Shown here one piece after another: positions 24,003-31,883 of a stretch of DNA of 50,394 nt. Source of the DNA: an uncultured Ruminococcus sp. (GTDB lineage: Bacteria; Bacillota; Clostridia; Oscillospirales; Acutalibacteraceae). The DNA lies in NCBI GenBank assembly GCA_905234535.1, contig CAJOII010000008.1, forward strand, positions 1 through 50,394. Direction: 5' to 3'. Position 1 is the stretch's first letter; each line of letters begins with the position of its first letter. The translations under genes and the position numbers were made by a program. The notes beneath the pieces were generated by a model, which was given only the letters and a program-made list of their open reading frames with translations, did not search any database and was not told where the DNA came from.

Positions 24003-25019
24003 TTATTTTCCGAACCCGCAGTTGGGGTAGTGACATTCTTTGCAGCCTAAACACAGGCCGCCCTCGCCGTATTCGACGAAGTCGCGCTTTGTAAGCCTCA
24101 CGCCGGCGCAGATGCGCGGCATCACAAGGTCAAAGATCGTTGCCTTCGCGTACATAACGCATCCGGGCAGACCTAAGATCGGGGTGCCGTCGCCGAAGTA
24201 TCCGAGGAGGAACATCGCGCCGGGCAGGACGGGCGCGCCGTAGGTGACGATCTCGGCTGAGGACGCTTTGATCGCGCCGGGGGTGTTGTCGTCGGGATCG
24301 ACGCTCATGCCGCCGGTGCAGAGGATGATGTCCGCCTTTCCTTTGACGGACGCGATCGCCGCCTTGATATTCTCGATCCCGTCGTCGGTCTTCTGATGAG
24401 AGACGACCTCGATGCCGTAAAGGCTCAGCTTCTCTGTCAGGATAGGGGTGAAGGTGTCCTCGATCCTGCCGTGATAGACCTCGCTGCCGGTGGTGATGAT
24501 CGCCGCGGTCTTGAGCTTATAGGGCAGCACATTCATCAAAGGCGTGTCTCCCGCGATCTTCTCGGCGGTCTTGAGCTTCTCTTTATCGATCACTAAGGGG
24601 ATGACGCGCGTACCGGCTAACCTGTCGCCCTTGAATACGGCGGTGTCAGACTTTCTGGTAGCGATCATCAGCTCGTCGACGGAGTTGATGGCAAAGAGCT
24701 TCGACTTATTCACTCTGAACAGCCCGTCGATCTCGGCGGAGAGCTCGATCTTGCCCTCTTTGACCTCGCTTCTCTTGATATTCTCGCCCTTACAGAGCCT
24801 GCAGAGGATCTCGGCGGCGTCGTTTTCGTGGAGCTTGGTGTCGTCGTTCTCCCAGACATAGAGGTTCTCTTTGCCCATCGAGAGCAGGACGGGGATGTCT
24901 GCTTCTTCGATGATGTGTCCTTTCCGAAAGCGCGCGCCTTTGTATTGATTCGGGATGATCTGCGTCAGATCGTGACACAGCACATGACCGACCGCGTCGG
25001 TCGTTTTGATCAGTTTCAT
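24003..25019 (-). CDS. MoeA-like molybdopterin-binding protein with Cys-rich tail
   Basis: 338 residues, shorter than true MoeA (about 400). The molybdopterin-binding fold occupies about 170-310: IITTGSEVYHGRIEDTF, LCTGGMSVDPDDNTPGAI, and LGLPGCVMYAKATIFD. The N-terminal part (KTTDAVGHVLCHDLTQI) resembles the first domain of MoeA-type proteins but lacks its usual signature. The C-terminus is CLGCKECHYPNCGFGK, four cysteines that could bind a metal or cluster. It may insert molybdenum or act as a related cofactor-handling factor; the presence of MogA, MoaA and MoaC alongside supports a cofactor role. It overlaps the MOSC gene by 4 bp. Confidence 0.85.
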   Translation of the reverse strand: MKLIKTTDAVGHVLCHDLTQIIPNQYKGARFRKGHIIEEADIPVLLSMGKENLYVWENDDTKLHENDAAEILCRLCKGENIKRSEVKEGKIELSAEIDGLFRVNKSKLFAINSVDELMIATRKSDTAVFKGDRLAGTRVIPLVIDKEKLKTAEKIAGDTPLMNVLPYKLKTAAIITTGSEVYHGRIEDTFTPILTEKLSLYGIEVVSHQKTDDGIENIKAAIASVKGKADIILCTGGMSVDPDDNTPGAIKASSAEIVTYGAPVLPGAMFLLGYFGDGTPILGLPGCVMYAKATIFDLVMPRICAGVRLTKRDFVEYGEGGLCLGCKECHYPNCGFGK

Positions 25020-25465
25020 ATGTTCACCTTCTTATTTGATTGGATCGTGACGGGATCATCGGGTCGGACGATGCCGCCCTGTAATACTCTCGCGAACACA
25101 CCCTCGGTGGGCATGACGCATTTGCCTGTCAGCCGCTTGATCTCACAGTCGGTGTGGCACTCCTTGCCGATCTGGGTGATCTCAAGGATCGCTTCTCCGA
25201 CAGAGAGGCGTGTGCCGACGGGGAGCTCTTTGAGGACGATGCCCGAGGTCAGGATGTTCTCTGCGAAGTCGCCGGGGAGGAGTGTCAGCCCGCTTATACG
25301 CATGGTGTCGACGCTCTCTTTCGCAAGAAGGCTGACCTGACGGTGCCAGTTTCCCGCGTGGGCGTCGCCGACAATACCGTAGTCTCTTTTCAATTCAATC
25401 AGCTCGACCGGGTGTTTCTTCATGCCCTTGCGCTCGCTGATGCATACCGCTTCTACTTTTGCCAT
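25016..25465 (-). CDS. MOSC domain protein
   Basis: 149 residues from ATG 25465, preceded by AGGAGA; longer upstream frames run into moaC. It matches stand-alone MOSC proteins: [60 protein letters not shown] with the conserved Cys, then [18 protein letters not shown] domains are linked to molybdenum cofactor sulfuration and carrier functions; this small type is common in Clostridia beside moa genes. It overlaps moaC by 13 bp and the MoeA-like gene by 4 bp, so it is tightly coupled to both. Confidence 0.9.
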   Translation of the reverse strand: MAKVEAVCISERKGMKKHPVELIELKRDYGIVGDAHAGNWHRQVSLLAKESVDTMRISGLTLLPGDFAENILTSGIVLKELPVGTRLSVGEAILEITQIGKECHTDCEIKRLTGKCVMPTEGVFARVLQGGIVRPDDPVTIQSNKKVNI

Positions 25466-25923
25466 TGATAGTCTCCTGACTTGCCGCCTGACTTCTTCAT
25501 CAGACGGATCTCGCTGATCTCGATGTCCCGCTGTACCGCCTTGCACATATCATAGACGGTCAGTGCCGCGGCGGATACCGCGGTGAGCGCTTCCATCTCG
25601 ACGCCGGTAGAGCCCTTGCACTTCGCGGTCGCGGTGATGAGGATCTCTGTGTCTGAGGTCTTAAATTCAATATCTACTGAGGAGAGCGGCAGCGGATGGC
25701 ACATCGGGATGATAGAGGAGGTGTTCTTTGCCGCCATGATGCCTGCTACCTGCGCGACGGTGAGCACATCGCCCTTTTTGATGCCGCCGGATTTGATCAG
25801 CGCCATCGTATCGGTACTGACGATGACCTTGCTCGAAGCGACCGCAACACGAAAGGTCTCGTCCTTGTCGGTGACATCGACCATTCTCGCTCTGCCTTGG
25901 TCGTTAAAATGTGAAAAATCCAT
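25453..25923 (-). CDS. moaC: Cyclic pyranopterin monophosphate synthase
   Basis: 156 residues, normal length. Marks: [72 protein letters not shown] and [11 protein letters not shown] at the end. With MoaA it converts GTP to cyclic pyranopterin monophosphate, the first stage of molybdenum cofactor synthesis. It starts 7 bp after moaA ends and overlaps the MOSC gene. MoaD and MoaE, needed for the next step, are not in the window. Confidence 0.96.
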   Translation of the reverse strand: MDFSHFNDQGRARMVDVTDKDETFRVAVASSKVIVSTDTMALIKSGGIKKGDVLTVAQVAGIMAAKNTSSIIPMCHPLPLSSVDIEFKTSDTEILITATAKCKGSTGVEMEALTAVSAAALTVYDMCKAVQRDIEISEIRLMKKSGGKSGDYQWQK

Positions 25924-25930
25924 ACTTTGA

Positions 25931-26875
25931 TTATCCTCCGATCTCGTTCATATCGCGGCGGGTGGATGATGAGAAGCGATCGAGCTGATGTCCCGCCGGT
26001 TTTTCCATGACGCCGCTTTTGATCGCGTCGATGAGCTCTTCACCCGAAAGTCCTTTGAGGCTGATCTCCGTATCTGAGTGAAGACACGGCTTTAAATATC
26101 CGTTCGAGGTGATCCTGATGCGGTCGCACCGATCGCAGAATCGGTCGGATATCGGCGAGATCAGCCCGATGGTGCCGCCTCTCTCTGTCTGATAGACGCG
26201 CGACACGCCGTCGTCTCGGATCTTTCTCAGCTCGGGGAGCGTGTCCAAAACGACGCGGTTTGAGACGAAGTACTCCTTTGGGAGCGTCTTCGTGATGTTC
26301 ATCGGCATCAGCTCGATGAAGCGGATGAGGTAGCCGCGCTCCTCCGAGAATCGGGCGAAATCCGCGATCTCGTCGGTGTTGACCGTACCCATCAGCACGG
26401 TGTTGATCTTGGTATTCTCAAAGCCCGCCCTGTCGGCTGCGTCAAGACCGTCTAAGACATCTTTGAGCGAACCTAAGCGGGTGATCGTTCTGAACTTTTC
26501 TTCATCTAAGGTATCGAGGCTGACATTCAGCCTGTCGACGCCTGCTTCTTTTAGCGGCAAAGCGAAGTCTTTCAGCAGTGCGCCGTTGGTGGTGAGGGAG
26601 AGCTCGATCCTATCGTCGATCCTCTTGATATTCTCGCACAGTGTCAGGATCCCCTTCCTGATCAGCGGCTCGCCGCCGGTCAGGCGCACCTTGTTGACGC
26701 CGAGCGCGTGAGCGGCTCTGACGATCTCGGTCATCTCCTCGATCGAGAGGATGTCTGAGTGGCGCTTCTTCTCTATCCCGCATAGGGGCATACAGTAGAA
26801 GCAGCGGTAGTTGCACAGATCGGTCACCGAGAGCCTCAGGTATCGGATTGTTCTGTTATAATGATCTTTCATCAT
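25931..26875 (-). CDS. moaA: GTP 3',8-cyclase, radical SAM
   Basis: 314 residues. The radical-SAM cysteines are in CNYRCFYCM (C21, C25, C28); [13 protein letters not shown] binds [11 protein letters not shown] follows. The second iron-sulfur site is [11 protein letters not shown] with a third Cys in GYLKPC. The protein ends in NEIGG, the Gly-Gly tail needed by MoaA. ATG 26875 or the next codon (26872) could start it; both lie inside the end of modC, a 20-bp overlap. It acts with MoaC on GTP. Confidence 0.96.
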   Translation of the reverse strand: MMKDHYNRTIRYLRLSVTDLCNYRCFYCMPLCGIEKKRHSDILSIEEMTEIVRAAHALGVNKVRLTGGEPLIRKGILTLCENIKRIDDRIELSLTTNGALLKDFALPLKEAGVDRLNVSLDTLDEEKFRTITRLGSLKDVLDGLDAADRAGFENTKINTVLMGTVNTDEIADFARFSEERGYLIRFIELMPMNITKTLPKEYFVSNRVVLDTLPELRKIRDDGVSRVYQTERGGTIGLISPISDRFCDRCDRIRITSNGYLKPCLHSDTEISLKGLSGEELIDAIKSGVMEKPAGHQLDRFSSSTRRDMNEIGG

Positions 26876-27605
26876 AATCCAGCCATTCTATGCGTTTTTT
26901 GCTGACGGTGACGCGCCCCATCCGTTCACTCCGCAACACGGTCTGATAGTAGTCTCTTACATTGACCGGATCGTCTGAGGCGCCGTCTCTGATCCTGACA
27001 ACATGATCGCACAGCTCGAGCACTTCGTCAATATAGTGCGAGACGATCACGATATCCCCGTCGAAATCTTTGAACCGCAGTTTCAGCTCATCCTCAAGCT
27101 CCCACTTGAGATCCGTGTCGAGCGAAGAGAACGGTTCGTCGAGCAGGAGCACCTTCGGCTCTGACGCGAAGATTCTTGCGAGCGCTGTTCGCTGCTTCTC
27201 GCCGCCCGAGAGGGTAGCGGGGCGGGCAGAGCGCAGGTGGCTGAGCCTGAATTTTCGGAGCAGATCCTCCGCCTTTTTCTCCCGCTCATTTCGCGGAGTA
27301 TTCTTCATCCCCGCCTTGATGTTCTCCCACACCGTCATGTTCGGAAACAGCGCGTAGTCCTGGAAGAGATAGCCGACCCGACGCTTTTGCGGGGGGAGAT
27401 TGATTCTCTTTTCGCTGTCAAAGAGCACCGTATCATCCAGCACAATCCTGCCCTTATCGGGCCTCTCGATACCGGCGATACATCGGAGCGTGACGCTTTT
27501 GCCTGCGCCCGAGGGACCCAAGAGCGAGAGCGGGAGCTTGTCGCATTCAAACCGCACCTTAAGCGTAAAACAAGAGAGCTTCTTCTCGATATCGACATAA
27601 AGCAT
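26856..27605 (-). CDS. modC: Molybdate ABC transporter ATPase
   Basis: 249 residues from ATG 27605, 6 nt after AGGAGGG; the longer frame upstream lies inside modB. Walker A LGPSGAGKSVTLR, Q-loop YLFQDYALFPNMTV, signature LSGGEKQRTALAR, Walker B VLLLDEPFSSLD, H-loop VSHYIDEV. It is shorter than E. coli ModC because the C-terminal molybdate-binding (TOBE) part is missing, as in many Firmicutes. It follows modB by 1 bp and overlaps moaA. Confidence 0.92.
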   Translation of the reverse strand: MLYVDIEKKLSCFTLKVRFECDKLPLSLLGPSGAGKSVTLRCIAGIERPDKGRIVLDDTVLFDSEKRINLPPQKRRVGYLFQDYALFPNMTVWENIKAGMKNTPRNEREKKAEDLLRKFRLSHLRSARPATLSGGEKQRTALARIFASEPKVLLLDEPFSSLDTDLKWELEDELKLRFKDFDGDIVIVSHYIDEVLELCDHVVRIRDGASDDPVNVRDYYQTVLRSERMGRVTVSKKRIEWLDYDERSL

Positions 27606-27606
27606 C

Positions 27607-28269
27607 CTACGCCCTCCTCTCTTTCTTCTCGAGCAGGTTGACCGCGAGCAGTACAACCGCGGAGATCGCTATGTTGATCAGAACCCACTTGACGGCAAGC
27701 GCATCGTTTCCGGTGCGCCAGAGCTGATAGACGGCGGTGGAGACGGTAGCGGTCTTGCCGGGGGTGTAGCCCGCGATCATGGAGGTCGCGCCGTACTCGC
27801 CTAAAGCTCTCGCAAAGCTCAGCACCACGCCCGCGATGATCCCCTGCTTGCAGTAGGGGATGCGGATCCTCCAGAAGATGTAGGTATTCGACAGCCCGAG
27901 GGTCCTGCCCGCGTCTTCCAAGTTATGGTCGAAGCTCTCGAACGCGCCTCTCGCGGTCCGGTACATCAGCGGAAAGACGACGACGGTCACCGCGAAGATC
28001 GCCGACCACCAGTGCATCGTCAGGCGGATATCAAAGTGTTCATAGAAGAAGCTGCCTAAGGGGCGCTTCGGCCCGAGCAGGAGGATCAGAAGATATCCTA
28101 CCACCGTGGGCGGGAGCACCAGCGGAAGAGTGAAGATGACATCCAACACGCCCTTGATGATTCGCGGCAGCTTTGCGATATAGTACGCGGCGGCGATCCC
28201 TAAGAGAAACACAAACACGGAAGAGATCGCGGCGATCCGTAATGAGTTGAATAAAGGGTAAAGATCCAT
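27607..28269 (-). CDS. modB: Molybdate ABC transporter permease
   Basis: 220 residues with five or more membrane segments. LPLVLPPTVVGYLLILLLG is typical of ModB, as is the coupling loop DAGRTLGLSNTYIFWRIRIP and ARALGEYGATSMIAGYTPGK. It forms the membrane channel for molybdate or tungstate delivered by ModA. A hairpin with T-run lies between modA and this gene, so it may be expressed at a lower level than modA. Confidence 0.95.
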   Translation of the reverse strand: MDLYPLFNSLRIAAISSVFVFLLGIAAAYYIAKLPRIIKGVLDVIFTLPLVLPPTVVGYLLILLLGPKRPLGSFFYEHFDIRLTMHWWSAIFAVTVVVFPLMYRTARGAFESFDHNLEDAGRTLGLSNTYIFWRIRIPYCKQGIIAGVVLSFARALGEYGATSMIAGYTPGKTATVSTAVYQLWRTGNDALAVKWVLINIAISAVVLLAVNLLEKKERRA

Positions 28270-28276
28270 AGATAAA

Positions 28277-28302
28277 TTAATGATGAATGATTAATGATGA
28301 AT
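28277..28302. repeat. Short direct repeat between modB and modA
   Basis: TTAATGATGAAT occurs twice (28277-28288 and 28291-28302) separated by 2 bp. A 6-bp hairpin, GAGGAC/GTCCTC, follows at 28311-28325. No function is evident. Confidence 0.5.
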
Positions 28303-28340
28303 AGATATGGGAGGACTTCGTCCTCAACTTAATGGAAATG

Positions 28341-28371
28341 AAAAAACGGGGCGAAATCGCTTTCACCCCGT
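28341..28371 (-). terminator. Intercistronic terminator between modA and modB
   Basis: On the minus strand ACGGGG pairs with CCCCGT with four further base pairs beyond one mismatch (28346-28371), followed by five Ts (28345-28341). It lies just after the modA stop codon and before modB, so it probably reduces rather than blocks transcription of the rest of the cluster, since no separate promoter is evident before modB. Confidence 0.65.
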
Positions 28372-28382
28372 ATTCTATCATA

Positions 28383-29234
28383 TTATGAAAGCGGTGTAAA
28401 TCCTACTTTCTCAAAAATCTCGGAGCACGCGTCGGTTTTAAGATAGTCGAGGAACGCCTGCGCCTCTGAAGAGACCGCGCTGTTCTTCATCACGGCGGCG
28501 GGGTAGATGACCTGTCCGCACATCTCTTCGGTGGCGGTATCGACCACGGTCAGGCTGTCGGAGTACGCGTCTGTCTGATAGATGACGCCCGCGTCGACCG
28601 AGCCTTCCTTGATCTGGGTGGTGACCTCTTTGACATTGGTGCCGTAGGTGATCACGCCCTTGTCGGCGAGCGCTGCCTCGTCGAGTTTGAAGTAGTCGAA
28701 GAGCTTTTGGGTGTACTGACCGACGGGGACATCCTCGTTGCCCATCGCAAAGAGGATATTGCCATCCTCCAGCGCTTTTGCAAGATCCTCATACGAATTG
28801 ATGTTCTTGGGATTGTCGGTGGGTACACAGAGGGCGACCTTGTTTTCTAAAAGATTTACTCTGCTCTCTGAGAGGACAAAGTCGAGCTTATCGGGGTTCT
28901 TCTCTTCGTCCGCAGTGATATCGAGCTGATCCATCTGTTTCTGCGCGGCGGAGATGAACAGGTCACAGACAGCGCCTTCTTCAATCTGTGTCTTGAGCGT
29001 TCCCGAGGAGTCAAAGGTGAAGGTCAGCTTGATCTCGGGATGATCCGCCATGTAGACAGTGGCGATCTCCTCTAAGGTCTCGGTCATGCTTGCCGCGGCA
29101 AAGACAACGATCTCCTTCTGATCGACAGCAGCTTCTGTCATGTCAGAATCGTCTGTCTGAGGAGCGGCGCCGCAGGCGCACAGCAAGGTGGTAAGAACGC
29201 CTAAAGCGAGAATGAGCGCGATGATTTTCTTCAT
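28383..29234 (-). CDS. modA: Molybdate-binding lipoprotein
   Basis: 283 residues with a lipoprotein signal: MKKIIALILALGVLTTLL followed by CAC, lipidated Cys at about 21. The mature part begins with an acidic linker, then KEIVVFAAASMTETLEEIA, the ModA opening with the oxyanion-binding Ser residues, FTFDSSGTLKTQIEEGA and VDAGVIYQTDAYSD. It captures molybdate or tungstate outside the membrane for ModB/ModC. It is the first gene of the minus-strand cluster, with its own promoter at 29269-29297 and an inverted repeat over the start of transcription. Confidence 0.95.
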   Translation of the reverse strand: MKKIIALILALGVLTTLLCACGAAPQTDDSDMTEAAVDQKEIVVFAAASMTETLEEIATVYMADHPEIKLTFTFDSSGTLKTQIEEGAVCDLFISAAQKQMDQLDITADEEKNPDKLDFVLSESRVNLLENKVALCVPTDNPKNINSYEDLAKALEDGNILFAMGNEDVPVGQYTQKLFDYFKLDEAALADKGVITYGTNVKEVTTQIKEGSVDAGVIYQTDAYSDSLTVVDTATEEMCGQVIYPAAVMKNSAVSSEAQAFLDYLKTDACSEIFEKVGFTPLS

Positions 29235-29249
29235 AAAAATACCTCTTTC

Positions 29250-29263
29250 TGTAAAAATTTACA
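29250..29263 (-). promoter_or_regulatory. Possible operator at the modA transcription start
   Basis: TGTAAA (29250-29255) and TTTACA (29258-29263), a perfect 6-bp inverted repeat with a 2-bp centre. It overlaps the expected modA transcription start near 29262, a position typical of a repressor site. It could also simply form an RNA hairpin in the leader. Confidence 0.4.
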
Positions 29264-29268
29264 CAACT

Positions 29269-29297
29269 ATTGTATCATTCAAACCGTGGATCGACAA
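29269..29297 (-). promoter_or_regulatory. Promoter of modA
   Basis: Minus strand: TTGTCG (29297-29292), 17-bp spacer, TACAAT (29274-29269). The leader to the ATG at 29234 is only about 28 nt, so there is no room for a molybdenum-cofactor riboswitch. Confidence 0.6.
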
Positions 29298-29310
29298 GAA
29301 GATGTGTTCG

Positions 29311-29338
29311 GTAATACGGAATATATATGCGGTATTAC
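29311..29338. promoter_or_regulatory. 28-bp palindrome between modA and the IclR-type gene, candidate operator
   Basis: Perfect 7-bp arms GTAATAC (29311-29317) and GTATTAC (29332-29338) flank a centre that is itself mostly symmetric (ATATATAT); 24 of 28 positions are palindromic. Its middle lies about 62 bp before the predicted modA start and about 60 bp before the predicted start of the regulator gene, a position that fits an activator acting on both promoters. Confidence 0.55.
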
Positions 29339-29349
29339 TGAAAATTATA

Positions 29350-29378
29350 TTGTATTTTGTCGCTTTGCGTGGTATGAT
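29350..29378 (+). promoter_or_regulatory. Promoter of the IclR-type regulator gene
   Basis: TTGTAT (29350-29355), 17-bp spacer, TATGAT (29373-29378). The predicted transcription start leaves a very short leader holding the ribosome binding site GAGGTGA. Confidence 0.6.
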
Positions 29379-29395
29379 AGAGTTGAGGTGAGATC

Positions 29396-30166
29396 ATGGA
29401 AAATAACGCGAAGGTAAAGTCGCTCTCTAAAGCGATCAGCATACTCGACCTGCTCTCGTCACACAGCGCGGGGATGACGCTATCACAGATCTCCGCAGAG
29501 CTCTCTGTCCCGAAGAGCACCGCTCACGCACTGCTCTCGACGATGCGGGACAGGGGACTGGTACAGCAGCTCTCGACAGGCGCGTACTCGCTCGGAATGC
29601 GGCTATTCGAGTACGGCTGCGCGGTATCGAGAGGTCTCGATATCACCGCGGTGAGCCGTCCGTATCTTGAGCGGCTCGCGGTATTGACGGGAGCGAACTC
29701 CGTGATCACGATGCTCTCGGTTGATACGGCGGTATCGTTTGACTATGCGCGGTCGCCGTCGGGCGTCCAGATCCTGCCGCAGATCGGCGAGCGTCTGCCG
29801 CTGCACGCGACATCACAGGGTAAGCTGCTGCTTTCTTCTCTGTCGGACAGCCGTGTCCGTGTTATCCTCAAGGGAGCGGGGATGCCGTCCTTCACACCGC
29901 ATACCTTTGTCACATCGCAGGAGCTGATCGAATCTCTCGATGAGATCCGTGAGAACGGCTACGCGGTAGAAGACGGCGAGTACAAGATCGGTCTGCGTTC
30001 TGTCTCCGCGCCCGTCTATGACAGCTCCGGCGAGCTCAAATACGCGCTGACGGCGATCGGATTCTTTCGCAGAAAAGACTCAGAGGAATTCAAAGAGGCG
30101 ATCGCCCATACCGTAGAGGAAGCAAAGCGCCTCTCTCAGGCGCTGGGACATGATATCAATTCATAA
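29396..30166 (+). CDS. IclR-family transcriptional regulator
   Basis: 256 residues. A winged helix-turn-helix at about 8-62 (KSLSKAISILDLLSSHSAG, LSQISAELSVPKSTAHALL) is followed by the IclR effector domain at about 75-250 (RLPLHATSQGKLLLSSL, ENGYAVEDGEYKIGLRSVSA). It is divergent from modA across a 161-bp gap containing the palindrome at 29311-29338, so it is a good candidate regulator of molybdate uptake and cofactor synthesis and of itself. Known IclR regulators mostly sense small organic acids; a molybdenum link would be new and is inferred only from position. Confidence 0.9.
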   Translation: MENNAKVKSLSKAISILDLLSSHSAGMTLSQISAELSVPKSTAHALLSTMRDRGLVQQLSTGAYSLGMRLFEYGCAVSRGLDITAVSRPYLERLAVLTGANSVITMLSVDTAVSFDYARSPSGVQILPQIGERLPLHATSQGKLLLSSLSDSRVRVILKGAGMPSFTPHTFVTSQELIESLDEIRENGYAVEDGEYKIGLRSVSAPVYDSSGELKYALTAIGFFRRKDSEEFKEAIAHTVEEAKRLSQALGHDINS

Positions 30167-30211
30167 TGCGTAATTAATTGCGGATGCTGTCCGCTTTGAA
30201 TCATGAACGAT

Positions 30212-30243
30212 AAAAGGCTGCCGTTTTGACACGGCAGCCTTTT
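30212..30243. terminator. Bidirectional terminator between the IclR-type gene and the kinase operon
   Basis: AAAAGGCTGCCGT (30212-30224) and ACGGCAGCCTTTT (30231-30243), a perfect 13-bp stem with a 6-nt loop, A/T tracts on both sides. It ends the plus-strand regulator transcript and the minus-strand signalling operon. Confidence 0.9.
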
Positions 30244-30266
30244 GTATGGCAATAATATATTAAATT

Positions 30267-31865
30267 TTAAAAGAGGAGTTTAAATACTGTATTACCGATG
30301 GTGATCTCGTCGCCGGATCTCAGCCGGTTCTTAGAGAACAGCTTCATCCCCTCCAGATAGGTGTTGGACAGCGGAGAGATATCCTCAATATAGATCATAC
30401 CGTTCTCCATGAAGATCCGCGCGTTGTGATCTGAGACGGTCGGGTCATTCAGCACGATATCGCAGTCATTTCCCGAGCCGATGAATAGCTGTTGGTTGAG
30501 CTTCAGATCTTTGTAAGCGCTGGCGGATCCTTGGAGGATCTCGAGGGTCAGTCCGATGGCCGGTCCCGAGGGCGCCTGTGGGGAGGATGCCGCGCCGGTC
30601 GGTAATGGATGATGTTTCTTCTTATTTTTCCTGATCAACAGGATGATGAGAACCGCGATCCCGCCGAGGACTAAGAGCGCCGCTGCGCCGATAATCACCC
30701 ACAGGATCGGGAAGGGCATACTTCCCGTAAAGCCGCCTGAGGGCAGCTGATCCGCGGTGGCGGGAAGAGACTCAGAAGAAGAGCCGTCTTCTGTCGGCGT
30801 GAGAGTACCGTCCGCCTCAGAAGGGGCTTCGGTCTCTGCGGGACTCTGATCGTCAGTGTCGGTCGTGTCCTCGGTATTAGGAACCAACACCGGATCGCCG
30901 TCATCTGAGTCGGCGTCGGCGATGTTCTCGAGGTCCGCGACATTCTCGACGGTGAAGAGCTCCAGACTCGCCTTCGGGTTGTCGGTGAGCTGGACCCTCA
31001 GCTCGACATCCGAGCGAGCATCCTTATACTCCCACGAGAAGTCCAGCGAGAAGGTGTACAGAGAGTCGATCTTTGACGCCATTCTGCTGCCTGCGACCGC
31101 CGCGGCGGTCTCTGAGGAGTAGGTGTCGATGTCTTCGTTGAGACCGGTGCCCTTCGATAGCGCCCGATAAGCGTTCTGCTCCCAGTCGCCGCCGAAGCAC
31201 ATCGTGTGCAGAATGATCTCGGGCGAGGTGGTGATGACCGCCTCCGCCTTGTCGGCGGAACGCGTCAGCGCCGTAGGGCTGGTATCTCCCAACTCAGCCT
31301 TGCCGTCGGTGATGACGACGAGGTTGATGACCTCACTTTTTGTTCGGTTCGTCCTATGAATGTATTCTATCGCGTCGACTACGCCCCCGCAGATGTCGGT
31401 GTAGTTCTCGGTATAGCTGATATCGTTCTCGACGACAGAGGAGACCTGCTCGGGAGTGGTCAGCCCATCTGCGATCAGCCGAAAGCTCTCGCCGAAGGAC
31501 GCGACGGAGATCTCGGTCTTGAGCGCCTCGGTGTTCATCAGAGACGACACAAACGAGAACACGCTGCTAAGATAGCTGCGGATGGAGGCGGACGCGTCGA
31601 TCAGCAGGATATAGTCGATCGTGGTATCGGTCTCGGTGATGGGCTTGGGGGTAGCGGTGTTCATTCCGGAGGAATCAACTGCCGGCTTGATGGTCAGCGT
31701 TTTCAGATCCTGAGCTCCCGCGGGCTCTACATAGGCGTAGAGGGTTCCCGAGGTGTAGTAGGCAGAGTCGACCGTCATCAGATCGGTCTGAGCCGCGTGG
31801 GACGGGATCACCGCCGCACACAGCATCAGCACAAGCGCGATAACGATGGATAAAATCTTTTTCAT
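30267..31865 (-). CDS. Extracellular VWA domain - transmembrane - cytoplasmic FHA protein
   Basis: 532 residues. A signal peptide (1-24, ending SHAA) leads to a von Willebrand A domain at about 84-265 with the metal site DASAS (D90, S92, S94). An acidic Ser/Thr/Pro-rich linker (about 310-375), a membrane helix (about 386-411) and a basic stop-transfer segment follow. The C-terminus is an FHA domain (about 440-532: IGSGNDCDIVLND, VSDHNARI, SNTYLEG). So a ligand-binding or assembly domain outside is tied to a phosphothreonine reader inside. VWA, PP2C and kinase genes also co-occur in the TerY-P triad, but there the VWA protein is cytoplasmic. Last gene of the nine-gene operon. Confidence 0.88.
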   Translation of the reverse strand: MKKILSIVIALVLMLCAAVIPSHAAQTDLMTVDSAYYTSGTLYAYVEPAGAQDLKTLTIKPAVDSSGMNTATPKPITETDTTIDYILLIDASASIRSYLSSVFSFVSSLMNTEALKTEISVASFGESFRLIADGLTTPEQVSSVVENDISYTENYTDICGGVVDAIEYIHRTNRTKSEVINLVVITDGKAELGDTSPTALTRSADKAEAVITTSPEIILHTMCFGGDWEQNAYRALSKGTGLNEDIDTYSSETAAAVAGSRMASKIDSLYTFSLDFSWEYKDARSDVELRVQLTDNPKASLELFTVENVADLENIADADSDDGDPVLVPNTEDTTDTDDQSPAETEAPSEADGTLTPTEDGSSSESLPATADQLPSGGFTGSMPFPILWVIIGAAALLVLGGIAVLIILLIRKNKKKHHPLPTGAASSPQAPSGPAIGLTLEILQGSASAYKDLKLNQQLFIGSGNDCDIVLNDPTVSDHNARIFMENGMIYIEDISPLSNTYLEGMKLFSKNRLRSGDEITIGNTVFKLLF

Positions 31866-31883
31866 AATGAATCCTTTCAGTGG

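Noticed and set aside
29235..29268. Molybdenum cofactor riboswitch before modA
   Set aside because: The leader predicted from the promoter is only about 28 nt, far too short.
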